A DNA stretch of 64,000 nt from Eunapius fragilis (Eukaryota > Porifera > Demospongiae > Spongillida > Spongillidae). The stretch lies in contig OY811982.1 in NCBI GenBank assembly GCA_963681505.1, forward strand, positions 2,457,156-2,521,155, written 5' to 3'. Of this stretch, positions 12,431-22,771 are shown in pieces; position 1 is the first letter of the stretch, and each line of letters opens with the position of its first letter. Made by a program: the position numbers and the translations under genes. Under the pieces are notes generated by a model that made no database searches, was not told the origin of the DNA, and was given only the letters and a program-made list of their open reading frames with translations.

Positions 12431-12990
12431 CTCATTGCCACCCCACCTCTGCCCCTCACTCTCATCACCACCCCACCTCAGCCCCTCACTCTCATCACCA
12501 CCCCACCTCAGCCCCTCACTCTCATCACCACCCCACCTCAGCCCCTCACTCTCATCACCACCCCACCTCAGCCCCTCACTCTCATTGCCACCCCAGCCCC
12601 TCACTCTCATCACCACCCCAGCCCCTCACTCTCATCACCACCCCACCTCAGCCCCTCACTCTCATCACTACCCCACCTCGGCCCCTCACTCTCATTGCCA
12701 CCCCAGCCCCTCACTCTCATCACCACCCCAGCCCCTCACTCTCATCACCACCCCACCTCAGCCCCTCACTCTCATCACCACCTCAGCCCCTCAATCTCAT
12801 CACCACCCCACCTCAGCCCCTCAATCTCATCACTACCCCACCTCAGCCCCTCACTCTCATTGCCACACCACCTCAGCCCCTCAATCTCATCACCACCCCA
12901 CCTCAGCCCCTCACTCTCATCACCACCCCACCTCGGCCCCTCACTCTCATCACCACCCCACCTCAGCCCCTCACTCTCATCGTCATCCCT
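12431..12990. repeat. minisatellite, about 30-bp unit (cctcagcccctcactctcat)
   Basis: The array is built from gcccctcactctcatcacca plus ccccacctca, with 20-bp short forms that omit the ccacctca part. All three plus frames are open across it (Pro/His/Ser-rich), and two minus-strand frames (12416-12616 and 12775-13041) give GGDESEGLRW repeats. The same repeat in every frame shows that these are artefacts. Confidence 0.95.
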
Positions 12991-13235
12991 TCCCCGAAGC
13001 CACACAGTAGCTAGTAACCTAACACAGGGTGACCTGAACATGCACAGTGCCTCTGCCAGGTGACTGAGGAACTCAATAGCATATACACAAACATATGCAA
13101 ATCACAAGACATGCACAGCGATGAAGAAACCCATCAGTCCTATACTGACTGCTGAAGGTGGTAGAATCATAAAACCAGGTCCATCAGGGTGCAGGAATGG
13201 ATCTGACTCGGCTGCCATTACTTTAACAATGCTTA

Positions 13236-13470
13236 TATGTAACAGTGTTCAGCAAAATCACACTTCAGATATTTTCCGGGACAAACAAAATAATACCATT
13301 GAAAAGTATAGCTAATTAAAAATTCAGTGCTATGATGGATAGTCCAATCCTTGATGAGTATTCTACAGAGTAACTTCGTAAGTTCACAGAAAATTTTAAA
13401 GCTTGAAAAACTATGCGATTGTACATTCACTTGACACATATTGTATCAGAGCCATCCTGTACAAATTGAC
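13236..13470. repeat. dispersed MITE-like repeat (TAATTAAAAATTCAG family), copy 1
   Basis: The interior sequence gctaattaaaaattcagtgc followed by a tagtccaat motif also occurs at about 31890 and, inverted, at about 34300. Outer parts (cagtgttcagcaaaatcac on the left, gacactg on the right) suggest degenerate terminal inverted repeats like the better-preserved copy at 34192-34433. Confidence 0.5.
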
Positions 13471-13477
13471 ACTGAAA

Positions 13478-14521
13478 TTATAAAAACTCTCGCTCCAAGG
13501 TGCCTGCAAGACGGAGCTCCCCGACATAGGTACTCTTCAACACATCAATGATAGTTCTCCAGGAGTACGTTGCTGGAGGACTCTTGGCTCTCCATGTTTC
13601 AAACACCTTCTGCAGAGCATTCACTGCGGAGTTGGGCAGGCCTGCCGTGTTGGTCTGAATGGTGTCGAGGTCTTCAGTTGGGATGTGAAGACCGATACCA
13701 ATCATTCTCCATTTGGCAGCCACTGTGACCTTGCTGAGCAGGTCATGAAGAGATGGACCACTGTGACCGGCTCCTGTGGGTAACATGGGCACCAGCAATC
13801 AGCGCAGCACTAGTGGCCATAAGTACAAGCAACGCATGGCACTCTAGATATATCCTAGTATAAAATACATGTACATCAGATATACCAACAATTCATAAAT
13901 GAAACAATATTTACCCAAGTAATGAGAGAAATTAAATAAGAAAACTAATATTACCAGAAGAAAACGTACTAGATGTATATCACATACACGAATGTCAGAA
14001 GCATAAAAGAGTAAAGCAGCACTATCAACCATAGAGAAAATGATATATAAAATTGACAGCGATACGATTGGCAGAACTTCCTGCCAACTTTATCACCAAA
14101 ACATCTTATCCATATGGTAACCATTGGTAACAGGTAGTTCATCAGACTAGTAATTATATAGCATTCAGCACTAACCATTGGTAACGGGAGGTGGTGGGGT
14201 TATCAGGTTGCACAGTTTCTCAACAAGGTCAGACCTGTTGCAACGATAGAACACGTCAGCTAATTTCTGGTAGGTGGCTCTACTAGCAAACACCTTCCTC
14301 CACATTCGAAGCATGTCCAGCCGCTTTCTGACCAAGTTGTTTCCATTTGCATCTATTTCTGCCTCTTGCTCTTCTGTCAGTCCAAGATAAGCAGAAAAAT
14401 CCTTGTAATTAGTGATCCATGCCGCTATCTCTATTAAGTGCTCATCATTGCACTCCTTCTTTAGCACATCTCCGGGAACACTCTGGAGAAAATCTGCTAA
14501 GCTTTTCCTTGAGGATGCCAT
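13478..14521 (-). CDS. double death-domain protein
   Basis: Two exons, 14521-14176 and 13773-13478, joined in phase 1 (donor GTTAGT, acceptor CCCACAG), give 213 residues ending at a stop. Residues about 8-105 form the first death domain: DEHLIEIAAWI, DFSAYLGLTEEQEAEID, LDMLRMWRKVF, with the usual central Trp. The second exon is another death domain: LHDLLSKVTVAAKWRMIGIG, LHIPTEDLDTI, VFETWRAKSP, TIIDVLKS. No other domain is present, so a small adaptor that joins death-domain partners is the likely role. The first domain is closely related to that of the DD-CARD gene at 19.7 kb. Family identity is strong; partners are unknown. Confidence 0.85.
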
Positions 14522-15102
14522 ACTTAAACCTAACGGCACAATGGACACACCCACGTGAGGAGTGAAGGCCATTAATGCACCTTCACGTTATCATAAGTCT
14601 TCCCTGTCCCCTCCCTCCTCACCTTATCATATATCCTCCCCCTCCTCTCCCTCCCCTCCCCTACCCTCCCCTCCTTCATATAGGACTCCTCACATTTCAC
14701 ATGGACTGTCAGTGGATGGGGTTAACAAGGTAATATGTTAATACTGCTTCTCGGGTTAAAACAAAGCATCAAGCGGCCTTTGAAATATTGCAATGCAGTA
14801 GGACTTGTGGGAACGCAGTATAACTGCTGGACATTAAATGATCTTGGAGAAGCAAACTGCATGCTTCATCGATAGACATTGCATATTGTACTGCATGGCA
14901 ATCAAGTAGCATCATAAAAAATAATTCGGACTAGAATTAATAGTTCATGTGGGTTAACATGAAGGGCATAATAAGTACAACAGCACTGAACAAATAAATT
15001 AAAATGCAGTATATGGCTTGGGATAATAAATGTAAATAAACTTAAAAGGGGGTATGTCGCCATGCCGCTTATAAGCGGAATTTGTGGTTAAACCGTTAAT
15101 CC
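14522..15102. other. intergenic; likely promoter of the double death-domain gene
   Basis: Directly upstream of the gene, at about 14590-14690, is a pyrimidine-rich tract (ccctcctctccctcccctcc). No further gene is seen. Confidence 0.4.
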
Positions 15103-15530
15103 TCATGACGGGGGAGCACGGGCACATCTGAGGAGAATGGCTCTTGCATTGTGCCTCATCAGTGTGACAGCCAGCAGGCAGTATGTTTGGCTCAGTGCCT
15201 CAGTTTCACATACTCCCACTTGCATGGCTAGTCTCTTACTCAATCTAGAGAAGCATTCTTGGGCTTCATATCCCCAACCACCATAGATCTCAACCACTAA
15301 TGGAATGCATGTCCAGCCCAACCTTGCATACATCTGTTATTCTTGGCATGTTTTCCAATCTCACCAACCTCTGCAGAGTTGCCTGAAGCCAAGCTTGCTT
15401 CCAGAATCAAGTCTGTATTAAGCGGATGGATGACTTTCAGGTCAAAAGCTGCAGGGTTGGAGAGGCACCAGCACATCAGCTGGCCTAGAAAAGTCTAAGC
15501 CTGGACCTTTCTCCAGTTGAGGAGATAAGC
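15103..15530 (-). pseudogene. C-terminal fragment of a retroelement ORF, copy 2
   Basis: Minus-strand pieces in order are FDLKVIHPLNTDLILEASLA, GEIGKHAKNN and, after a frameshift near 15333, LGWTCIPLVVEIYGGWG with a terminal LMRHNARAILLRCA. The order and spacing match the copy at 11.3 kb, with more of the upstream part preserved. The segment PADVLVP...FDLKV could be the edge of a nuclease-like fold (inference). The copy is clearly broken. Confidence 0.5.
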
Positions 15531-15559
15531 ATGCTTTGGAGCACAGATCGGCAAAACAG

Positions 15560-16594
15560 TGTCTCAAATTAACAAAAAAAAAAAACATAAAAGTACTTGG
15601 AATATGGAGGCTTTGACACCAGCCAAATACCTGTTGGGCTCTTAAAAAGATTTGTTTATATGGCCGATGGTATGAGGACCATGAGCCTCGAAGGCAGACT
15701 ATTGTAATAATAATGAGATGATATTGTAATAATGAGATGCTTAATCTGCAATGAGGTAATCTGCAATGAGGTAATCTGCAATGAGAGGTAAGGCTGTATA
15801 GTGTTGTTCTATCTTTTCAGCTATTAGGGAAGCAATTCCACCGTTGTGGTGGGACCAAGTCCTCCAGAGGTTGAAAATGCAAGGAGTGAAAAGCACCCAA
15901 GCTCAACTCCTCAGGTTCTGTGTTCATATGACCATGTCCGCACTCCTGGGATTTTGCGGATTGAAAAGTGTTGAAACCTAATAAACTATCTTGGGAGCAC
16001 ACACATTGGTGTGTTTGGGGGAGGGTATATATAACAATTACAGTTTTCAGGTGGTGTTCACTATGGCTGAAGTATATATCAGTGGTGTTCACAATGGCTT
16101 AATTATACCTTTGTCATTACGCGATTTATTCATTTCTCCAACATGGTGACTGTGTATTGGCGTGTGACAGGTCACATGACATGAACACATGAAAAGGGCT
16201 CTCCAATTTTTAAAATACCGTGTCTGCAATGCTTGTGAAGTTATTAGAAAAATGTGGAAATCAAGGAAAGTTACGTGAACCCAACCGATATGGTGTAAAA
16301 ATTTCACTGTGGGACTAAATACTTGTGTGTATATATGTAGATAACTGTCCCACGAGGGATATTTTTAGCTAGTGTGATAGGTCTACATATATGGGGCATA
16401 CTAGTCTCGTTCCCAGGCCCTATTACGAGCGTGTTTATGCATTTGCGATAAACATTGCGTCATATCGGTTGACTAGAGGCATATACAGATACAGTACTTT
16501 TCCGGTACGGTGGGGTAAGTGATATTCAAAAAGTAACCCATTCTGAATCACATGAAATAGAATAACAATCGACTCTACAAAACCAGCACACGCA

Positions 16595-16625
<31 letters not shown>

Positions 16626-16936
16626 CACCACGCACGCACACATACACATTCCACAACTACATGCGTGCACTACTCGCGCGCGCGCACACGCACACACACA
16701 CACACAAACACACACACATACTACTAAAGGTTTACCAACCTGCACCAAATACTTCCAGAGAAAGCAATGAATTTTAATGCAATCATTTTGCACGTGATTT
16801 GGTTTCGCAGCCAAATTTGGTCATAAAATTATATCCGTCGAGAGGTGAAATCCGCGGGCGAGTCTGATTACTAGATAAATCACCTTGAACGGTCACGTAA
16901 CCTCATGAATATAAGTTTAATAGTTACTGCATTGCG
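15560..16936. other. intergenic; tandem heptad-like repeats and CA-rich microsatellite
   Basis: Four near-copies of aatgaggtaatctgc lie at about 15735-15790. A CA/CG-rich microsatellite runs from about 16586 to 16722. At about 16410 a solitary TAGTCTCGTTCCCAGGC matches the termini of elements at 16937 and 55017. No gene is supported. Confidence 0.5.
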
Positions 16937-17143
16937 TAGTCTCGCAAGCCAGACGTACTTCGTTGTCGAACGACGCGAGAGGACTGGGGACGAGTAAAAC
17001 GTTCTGAGAAGTACGTCTGGTTACTTTGGCCAGTGTTTACATGTTCAAATGAATTTGATCAACAACGTGTCACATGGCGGTGAAAATATTCATATCAGAG
17101 GTTAATAACGTAACCGAAGATTTAACCTCTGCTCTCCCGCAGT

Positions 17144-17774
17144 ATGGCCAGTATATGTATTATGTGTTCTAGGGATACTGTTCCTGGGAAACGAAGAAAA
17201 CTCTCATCCTACGATGATGTGGTATTTATGCTGAAGGATGTAGCTAAAACTATAGGCGGTCTTTCGGCCGCAGATGCGGCAGCAGAAGCAGTAATCATGC
17301 CTAACGATTCCATGTTATGCCGGTCTTGCCTTAATAGGTTGCAGAGGATTTTGAAACTTGAAAGAGAAGTGCAAGAGATTCGCTTACAAGTACAAGATCG
17401 TATGAGGCAAATAGGAATAAGCAATGGCATATTGACTGAAATGCAACACACTGTTGTACAATCTGAAGATACTTCGGCTGCAGCATCTGGGCATCAGAAA
17501 TCTCCACTTAAGCGACCTGCAGCACAAACGTCAGGCATGCCCGTACGCAAGCGATTAAAGGCGCTATTTCATGAAACTATCCCCGTTGATGCCCCGATAT
17601 TGGATACAACAATTCCAACAGGAACATCGCCTAGTGTTGTTGTACGTCATGCATGCATGCTACTGATCTGGATGTACAAAGTATGTATATTTTTTATTTA
17701 ATATATAGGTGCTTCAAACAGGACGTAGAAGAACTTCACGTACTATTACAAGTGCATCAGCCACGATGTTTTGA
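17144..17774 (+). CDS. small zinc-binding coiled-coil protein of the TIR element
   Basis: Exons 17144-17641 and 17709-17774 join in phase 0 (donor GTACGT, acceptor ATATAG) and give 187 residues. Cysteines at residues 5, 8, 59 and 62 form C-x2-C ... C-x2-C, the layout of ZAD-type zinc domains, although I cannot claim homology. A basic coiled coil (LEREVQEIRLQVQDRMRQI) follows at about 72-92. Further along are basic stretches (KRPAA, RKRLK) and a Ser/Thr/Arg-rich end, so DNA binding is plausible. It lies entirely inside the element and converges with the helicase gene. The C-terminus may be truncated by the same internal deletion. Confidence 0.6.
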
Positions 17775-17841
17775 ATTTGGATTGGAGAAATTGTTTATGA
17801 TACTTTCCTTCACAGTTGGTGTTGTGCAGGCAGTAAACATA

Positions 17842-18809
17842 TCAACCATTCGAAACCGAGCTAGATCCATAGCATAGATCCATAGCACCACAAGGGTCTG
17901 TCATGTAAGGTCCAAGCATCGAACGGAAGAATAGGTAAATCATAGAACAAGTGTCATAAGTATGGCAGTAGATGATAGTCCTGGGTGCTGTTTTACGATG
18001 TTGCTTAACTTCTTCAACTAAGGACAAAAACATTTCCTCAAATGTATCAGGGTTGGGATGGACGATATACTTTATGTTAGGCCTATTAGGAGCCTGTACT
18101 ACTAGTGATGGTTTCACCATTCCAAGTCTGTGACAGACAAATGTCCGAGTACTTTTGGTGGCAGTGGCTGTTAATGCCATCATCCTTACATGCTCCGGAA
18201 TCAGACTTCTCACACATCCAATTTCAGAGAAGGCTTCTCTAAATGTCTCTCCCCTGTGACGAGCAATAAATAAGAGACAATAGTACGTAAATGTATGACA
18301 AAAAGCACTCCCAAAAAAAAAACTTGCCAAGTCTTCACACAATGAGCTTCATCAATTGCTATCCCCACAAGATTCTGCTGGAACACCGGTCCAAGCAGAG
18401 CATCATGCCATCGGTCACCGTTTAGAAGTGTTTCTGGGCTAACAAAGACGAGCTGAAATTTTCCATTTTTGATGTCTTCGGTCACATCTGTCTCACACGC
18501 GTACACAGTTGTAACATTACGTTGAGACATAACCCTTACCTGATCTTTCATCAGTGCTATAAGCGGACTTACTACGACTACAATGGACTGATTATGAACC
18601 TTTCGTAACACGTCGAAAGCTTTAGGTAGCAGACAATAGCAGAGGGATTTCCCGCTTCCAGTCGGTAGGCACACAAAAACATCATTCCCTCTCAAAAAGC
18701 ATCTTATAGCACGCTCTTGTAACTCCTTGAGTTGTGCGTATCCTAGATGCGCAACAGCTGTACTCATCGCTTCGGTAATCGTACTCTCGCTATAAATGTT
18801 CAGCGCCAT
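17842..18809 (-). CDS. truncated RecQ-type superfamily 2 DNA helicase
   Basis: Exons 18809-18328 and 18253-17842 give 297 residues. Motifs seen: QERAIRCFLRGNDVFVCLPT (motif 0 region), TGSGKS (Walker A), SPLIALMKDQV, SPETLL, DEAHCVKTW (DEAH box), LTATATKST (motif III), then the start of the second RecA lobe, TIIYCHTYDTCSMIYLFF. The protein stops soon after DPCGAMDL, so motifs IV-VI and any RQC or HRDC domain are missing. The intron has a GC donor (GCAAGT) and a CACAG acceptor; only this junction gives the expected W-G-x-x-FR continuity of RecQ proteins. It lies inside the 2.1-kb TIR element. Alone it should not unwind DNA. Confidence 0.8.
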
Positions 18810-19023
18810 CTCTTAACTATTAGCTAAATAAACGTTATGATGTAATTGACACATGATAAAACACCTGCCTGCAATCTGATTGGGCACGACCCAAGTTAGG
18901 TCGTGAACATGTAAACACTGGCCAAAGTAACCAGACGTACTTCTCAGAACGTTTTACTCGTCCCCAGTCCTCTCGCGTCGTTCGACAACGAAGTACGTCT
19001 GGCTTGCGAGACTATGCATTGCG

Positions 19024-19697
19024 CAGCTTTTATGTAGGCGTGGCCTATCCGGTTGCAGAAAAAGTAATACGTAATCTCGATCCTGCATGCTAGGTGGATT
19101 AACACGTAGTGTTGCTGGAAGCAAGTTTGAGCCTCGGCGATCCTTTCAGAATCCACCAAGTCTCCGTTATGGTCATTTTATATCTATTGTTATTTTTTAC
19201 CTGAGCTGGCTGTGGCATTATGGCAAAAACATTACTTCTGAACAGTATTTTTGTAATGGAGTAGACATTCCCTTGTTTGTGAGAGGAACACCTGGCTTTG
19301 TGGTTCTTAACGTAATACATGGTCGTGTGGTGTGATTGCTATTAAGACATCACGTGAGATTACCACATCGCAACGACACGTAAGTTGTTGTGTGTCACCA
19401 GAGATAATTTACCGTGTTATCAAACTTTAGAGAGTTGCATAGTATCCTGGTGCAATAGAAAAGCTGACCTCCAGTCTATGCTATTGCTAATGGCTTCCCT
19501 TTGAGGCCCGAGCGACGTTCTCTGGCGTACGTGTGCCGCTAGTGCACGCTTCCACTGTATAATCATACATGCGCTCTAAAGTATAGCCATGTACAGTTTA
19601 ATGCCTTGCTTTTTGTGGATATATGCGCCATGTTAGCGTCGCTACGTGGGTGTGCCCTTTATTATATTATAGCGCACTTCACTTTCATATATGACCC
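19024..19697. other. intergenic; upstream region of the DD-CARD gene
   Basis: No other gene is supported. The last 60 bases before the start codon contain tattatattatag, a possible TATA-like stretch. Confidence 0.35.
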
Positions 19698-20067
19698 ATG
19701 GCGGACGAAACACCTCTTTGCGACTTACTCCGAGGTACCTGCCTGGATCAGCTGCGAGCGGAGTGCACGGACGAGCACTTGATCAAGATATCCAAATGGT
19801 TCGGTAATTGGCGGGACTTCTCCGCCGACCTTGGCCTCACCGAAGTACAGGAGGAGGAAATAGAGGCTAGAAGGGTAGACCTGAACAGAAAGAAACTGGA
19901 CATGCTCAGAATGTGGAAGAGACAGTTTACAAACAGAGCCACTTATTATAAGCTGGCTGAAGTGTTCCATGAACATAACAGAAACGACCTCGTCACCAAG
20001 CTGCAACACCTGTTTCCTGCAGTGGAAGATGATGGTAAGCGACATACACCCTCCCCCTCATGCATCA

Positions 20068-20145
<78 letters not shown>

Positions 20146-20844
20146 AAGGACGAGAAAGCCTGGCATTACAAATACCTAATGACACTCTTCCACCTCTTGT
20201 ATTTAATCCTAGCCCCTGCAAGTGCCAATGGCAGGCCTCAGGCTCAGGCTCCCCTCGGTCCCGCTCCACCTATCCCAGTTGGCTGCATGACTGGTTCCCA
20301 GGTGCTTCAAACCAACTATTCAAAGCTAGTGGAAGGTATGCAGGACCCTGAGAGCCTGGCAGATGTCCTCTACTCCAATGGGATCATCTCAAAGAAGGTC
20401 CTGGATGAGGTCCACCAGGAACACGGGGTGAAGAAGAAGAGCAGGGCACTGTTGGCGGCTGTCGAGCAGCAGGTCACGACCAATCCCAGTACATACAAGG
20501 TATTCAGGGCTCAAGTACTGCAAGACCGCACCCTGAGTGGTATCTGGCCTTTACTACCAGGTAAGCTGTATTTTGGGGTTTAAAGGGAACAAGGGGGGGG
20601 GGTTATTCCATCCATGCTAGAGCAGTCATTGACCAAGGGTGTGCTTTATTTGGAGCATGTAGGGGGAAATTGTGGTTCTGCCTATGTAAACATATCAAAA
20701 TAGCTCAGATCTGCTTTTAAGTAGCAAAGCATGGAAGTTAGTCGTTTGCCTACATAACAGATGTTTTGTCATATTCACCTCTCTACCTGCCTCACCCCAC
20801 ATACCCCACATACTGCAGCAAGTACTGCACCAGGGACCCACTGA
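19698..20844 (+). CDS. death domain-CARD adaptor protein
   Basis: Exons 19698-20034, 20213-20560 and 20819-20844 join in phases 1 and 1 and encode 236 residues. The first exon is a death domain: DEHLIKISKWFGNWRDFSAD, LGLTEVQEEEIEA, LDMLRMWKRQF, KLAEVFHEHNRNDLV. It resembles the first death domain of the minus-strand gene at 14 kb (shared DEHLI.I..W, FSA.LGLTE.QE.EI, LDMLRMW). The second exon starts with a Pro/Ala-rich linker and then a CARD-like fold: NYSKLVEGMQDPESLADVL, SNGIISKKVLDEV, RALLAAVEQQVT, FRAQVLQD. The short last exon gives STAPGTH and the stop. Likely an oligomerising adaptor linking death-domain and CARD partners. Intron 1 contains a long CA repeat. Confidence 0.85.
20073..20143. 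repeat. (CA)n microsatellite in intron 1 of the DD-CARD gene
   Basis: About 35 uninterrupted CA dinucleotides. Long frames across it on both strands are artefacts. Confidence 0.97.
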
Positions 20845-22771
20845 GATTGGCCATCAGTACAGGAAGCCTGGAACCCACAAAGGTTGGGTAAATCCTATTT
20901 TAATGTCTGTTCTATCTTCATTGGCTGCTTCTGCCTTCCCTTGTGCAGGAGAGACATATGAAATGTTTTTGTTTGTTTTTTTTTTTTTTTTTTTGGACTC
21001 GTGGAATTATTGGTTTTGTATTGTTTCTACATCTATGCCTATTGCATTCTACATGTGCTGGAGTCAATTAGTGTGGCATTAATTAACAGAGCTCGTTAGA
21101 CCCCCCCCCCCCCCCCCCCCAAAGGCCCACGTGGTTTTTCAACCGTCAAGGATGTGCTACCAGTAGCACAGTATTGTGGTGAGTGCTATACTGGATGATG
21201 GTGCATCAAACATGGTAGGTTTCAGAGAAGGTGATGCTACCCCCCCCCCCTCCCCCCACACCCCACTTCTCTTGCTGGAAATGAGGAAAAGAGCAGTATT
21301 ACATACAGCTATGGTCATGCATTTAACTGGCACTTGGAGATTCAATGAAACAGTCTAATGTTTCTAAAGATGCTGCTATTGGAATTATTGCATCAAAATT
21401 CAGAGCAACGCCCTTGACAGTCAGAGAAGATGCTGTAGGAAGCATCATTAAAAAAAAAACTACAATATTGTTTTCTAACAGTTGTGGAATGAATGTCTCC
21501 CAACCCAGCTTGATCCTGATGAGAAAGACAGGATAATTGGTGTGCATGCAAAAAATGGCTACCTTTTGGGCTTAACCTTGCCATATGAAAGTCCTCCAGA
21601 AAACTGATAAACTTTACAATAGCAGCCAATGATCTGACTGCATGCTGAAGGGCATTCGTTGACTGAGTGCACTTTGATGACACTCATGTCCATGCACACT
21701 ACAGACTATACTATTTTACTTTCAGTCCACTGCTTCAGTGATCAATGATCATGAAGTGCTTGAAGATGTCCTTGCCGAGTATTGTACATGTTTATTGAAT
21801 GACATTATACACTAACCAAGAAAGCCTTTTGTTAATAGATTTTAATACAGAGGATCTGATGATCATCAGGGATTGAATCGTCTGACTTTCACCGTAGCCA
21901 GTTTGGTCATTGTACATTAATGTTTATTATTTATTAATAATGCATCAAATAATTTTATTAAATGTACAATTGCAATTTTGTTTAACGGGTTAGTAAATTT
22001 GATATTTCTTATGGTAATGCACGTCAATGTATAATCTCCAAACGTCCCTATTTTAAAAAGGACACTTGTCTTTACATGAGGATGAGATTGAAATCCAAGA
22101 ACTATGTATGGGCTCTGTGGCTATAATATATAACTGATAGGAAGCAGACAAGGAATTTTAGAGAAACAGAAGGCAATCAAGTAAGCACACCATTTGAAAA
22201 TGCTTTGCAAGTTGACAGCGATAATGCCAATAGTATCAGAGAGGCCATACATGTTAATAGAATCAGACATTTGTATTCCATGTAAACGATTTTAATGTTG
22301 AATCATATGTCTGATTCTCAATGTGTAGCAAGGCTCAGGCATCCAGCTTTCAGAAAACATAAGATTGTTGTACTTCGTCATTCATAATAATGTATGGAAA
22401 ACCCATGTGTACAGCCCCCAAGTGCATATTCTTTAAGTTGATAGTTCTATTCTTTTCTACATGAAGAAATGAAATGAGCTGAGGATCATTTCATTTCTAT
22501 ATCATTTATTTTACCTTTAGAATATAAAGACACATCAGTTTAGGCAAGCTACCTTTGTGTAGATAATTGCATGTGTAGATAATTACCTGTGCAGATAGCT
22601 ACTCATCCATTTGAGAAGAAAACAAACTGCCATCTATACTATGACATACACACAAATGCACATACAGGAATGCTGCCTGCAGAGGTTAGGATATCCATGG
22701 ATATCTTAGGGCACCTCATGGTGGGGCTATGCAGTGGGATCTCGATTCATCACCAAACATCTTGTCCACAC
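20845..22771. other. intergenic between the DD-CARD gene and NLR-A
   Basis: Contains a T homopolymer at about 20974-20994 and C homopolymers at about 21101-21120 and 21241-21250. Open frames at 21323-21683 lack domains. No gene is supported. Confidence 0.4.

Larger units (their letters stand above)
16937..19014. mobile_element. TIR element carrying a zinc-protein gene and a RecQ-type helicase
   Basis: Terminal inverted repeats of 111 bp at 16937-17047 and 18904-19014 are identical at every base I compared. They start TAGTCTCGCAAGCCAGACG. The 9-bp sequence TGCATTGCG flanks both ends (16928-16936 and 19015-19023), as expected of a target-site duplication. Each repeat contains its own shorter inverted repeat, CCAGACGTACTTC / GAAGTACGTCTGG. 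The interior holds two convergent spliced genes. There is no recognisable DDE transposase or recombinase. Perfect repeats and a perfect duplication indicate a young insertion. The helicase is truncated, so this copy is probably a deletion derivative mobilised by a full-length relative. Confidence 0.9.

Noticed and set aside
12352..13063. Pro/His/Ser-rich frames of 203-225 codons
   Set aside because: All three plus frames and the minus strand are open because of the roughly 30-bp repeat.
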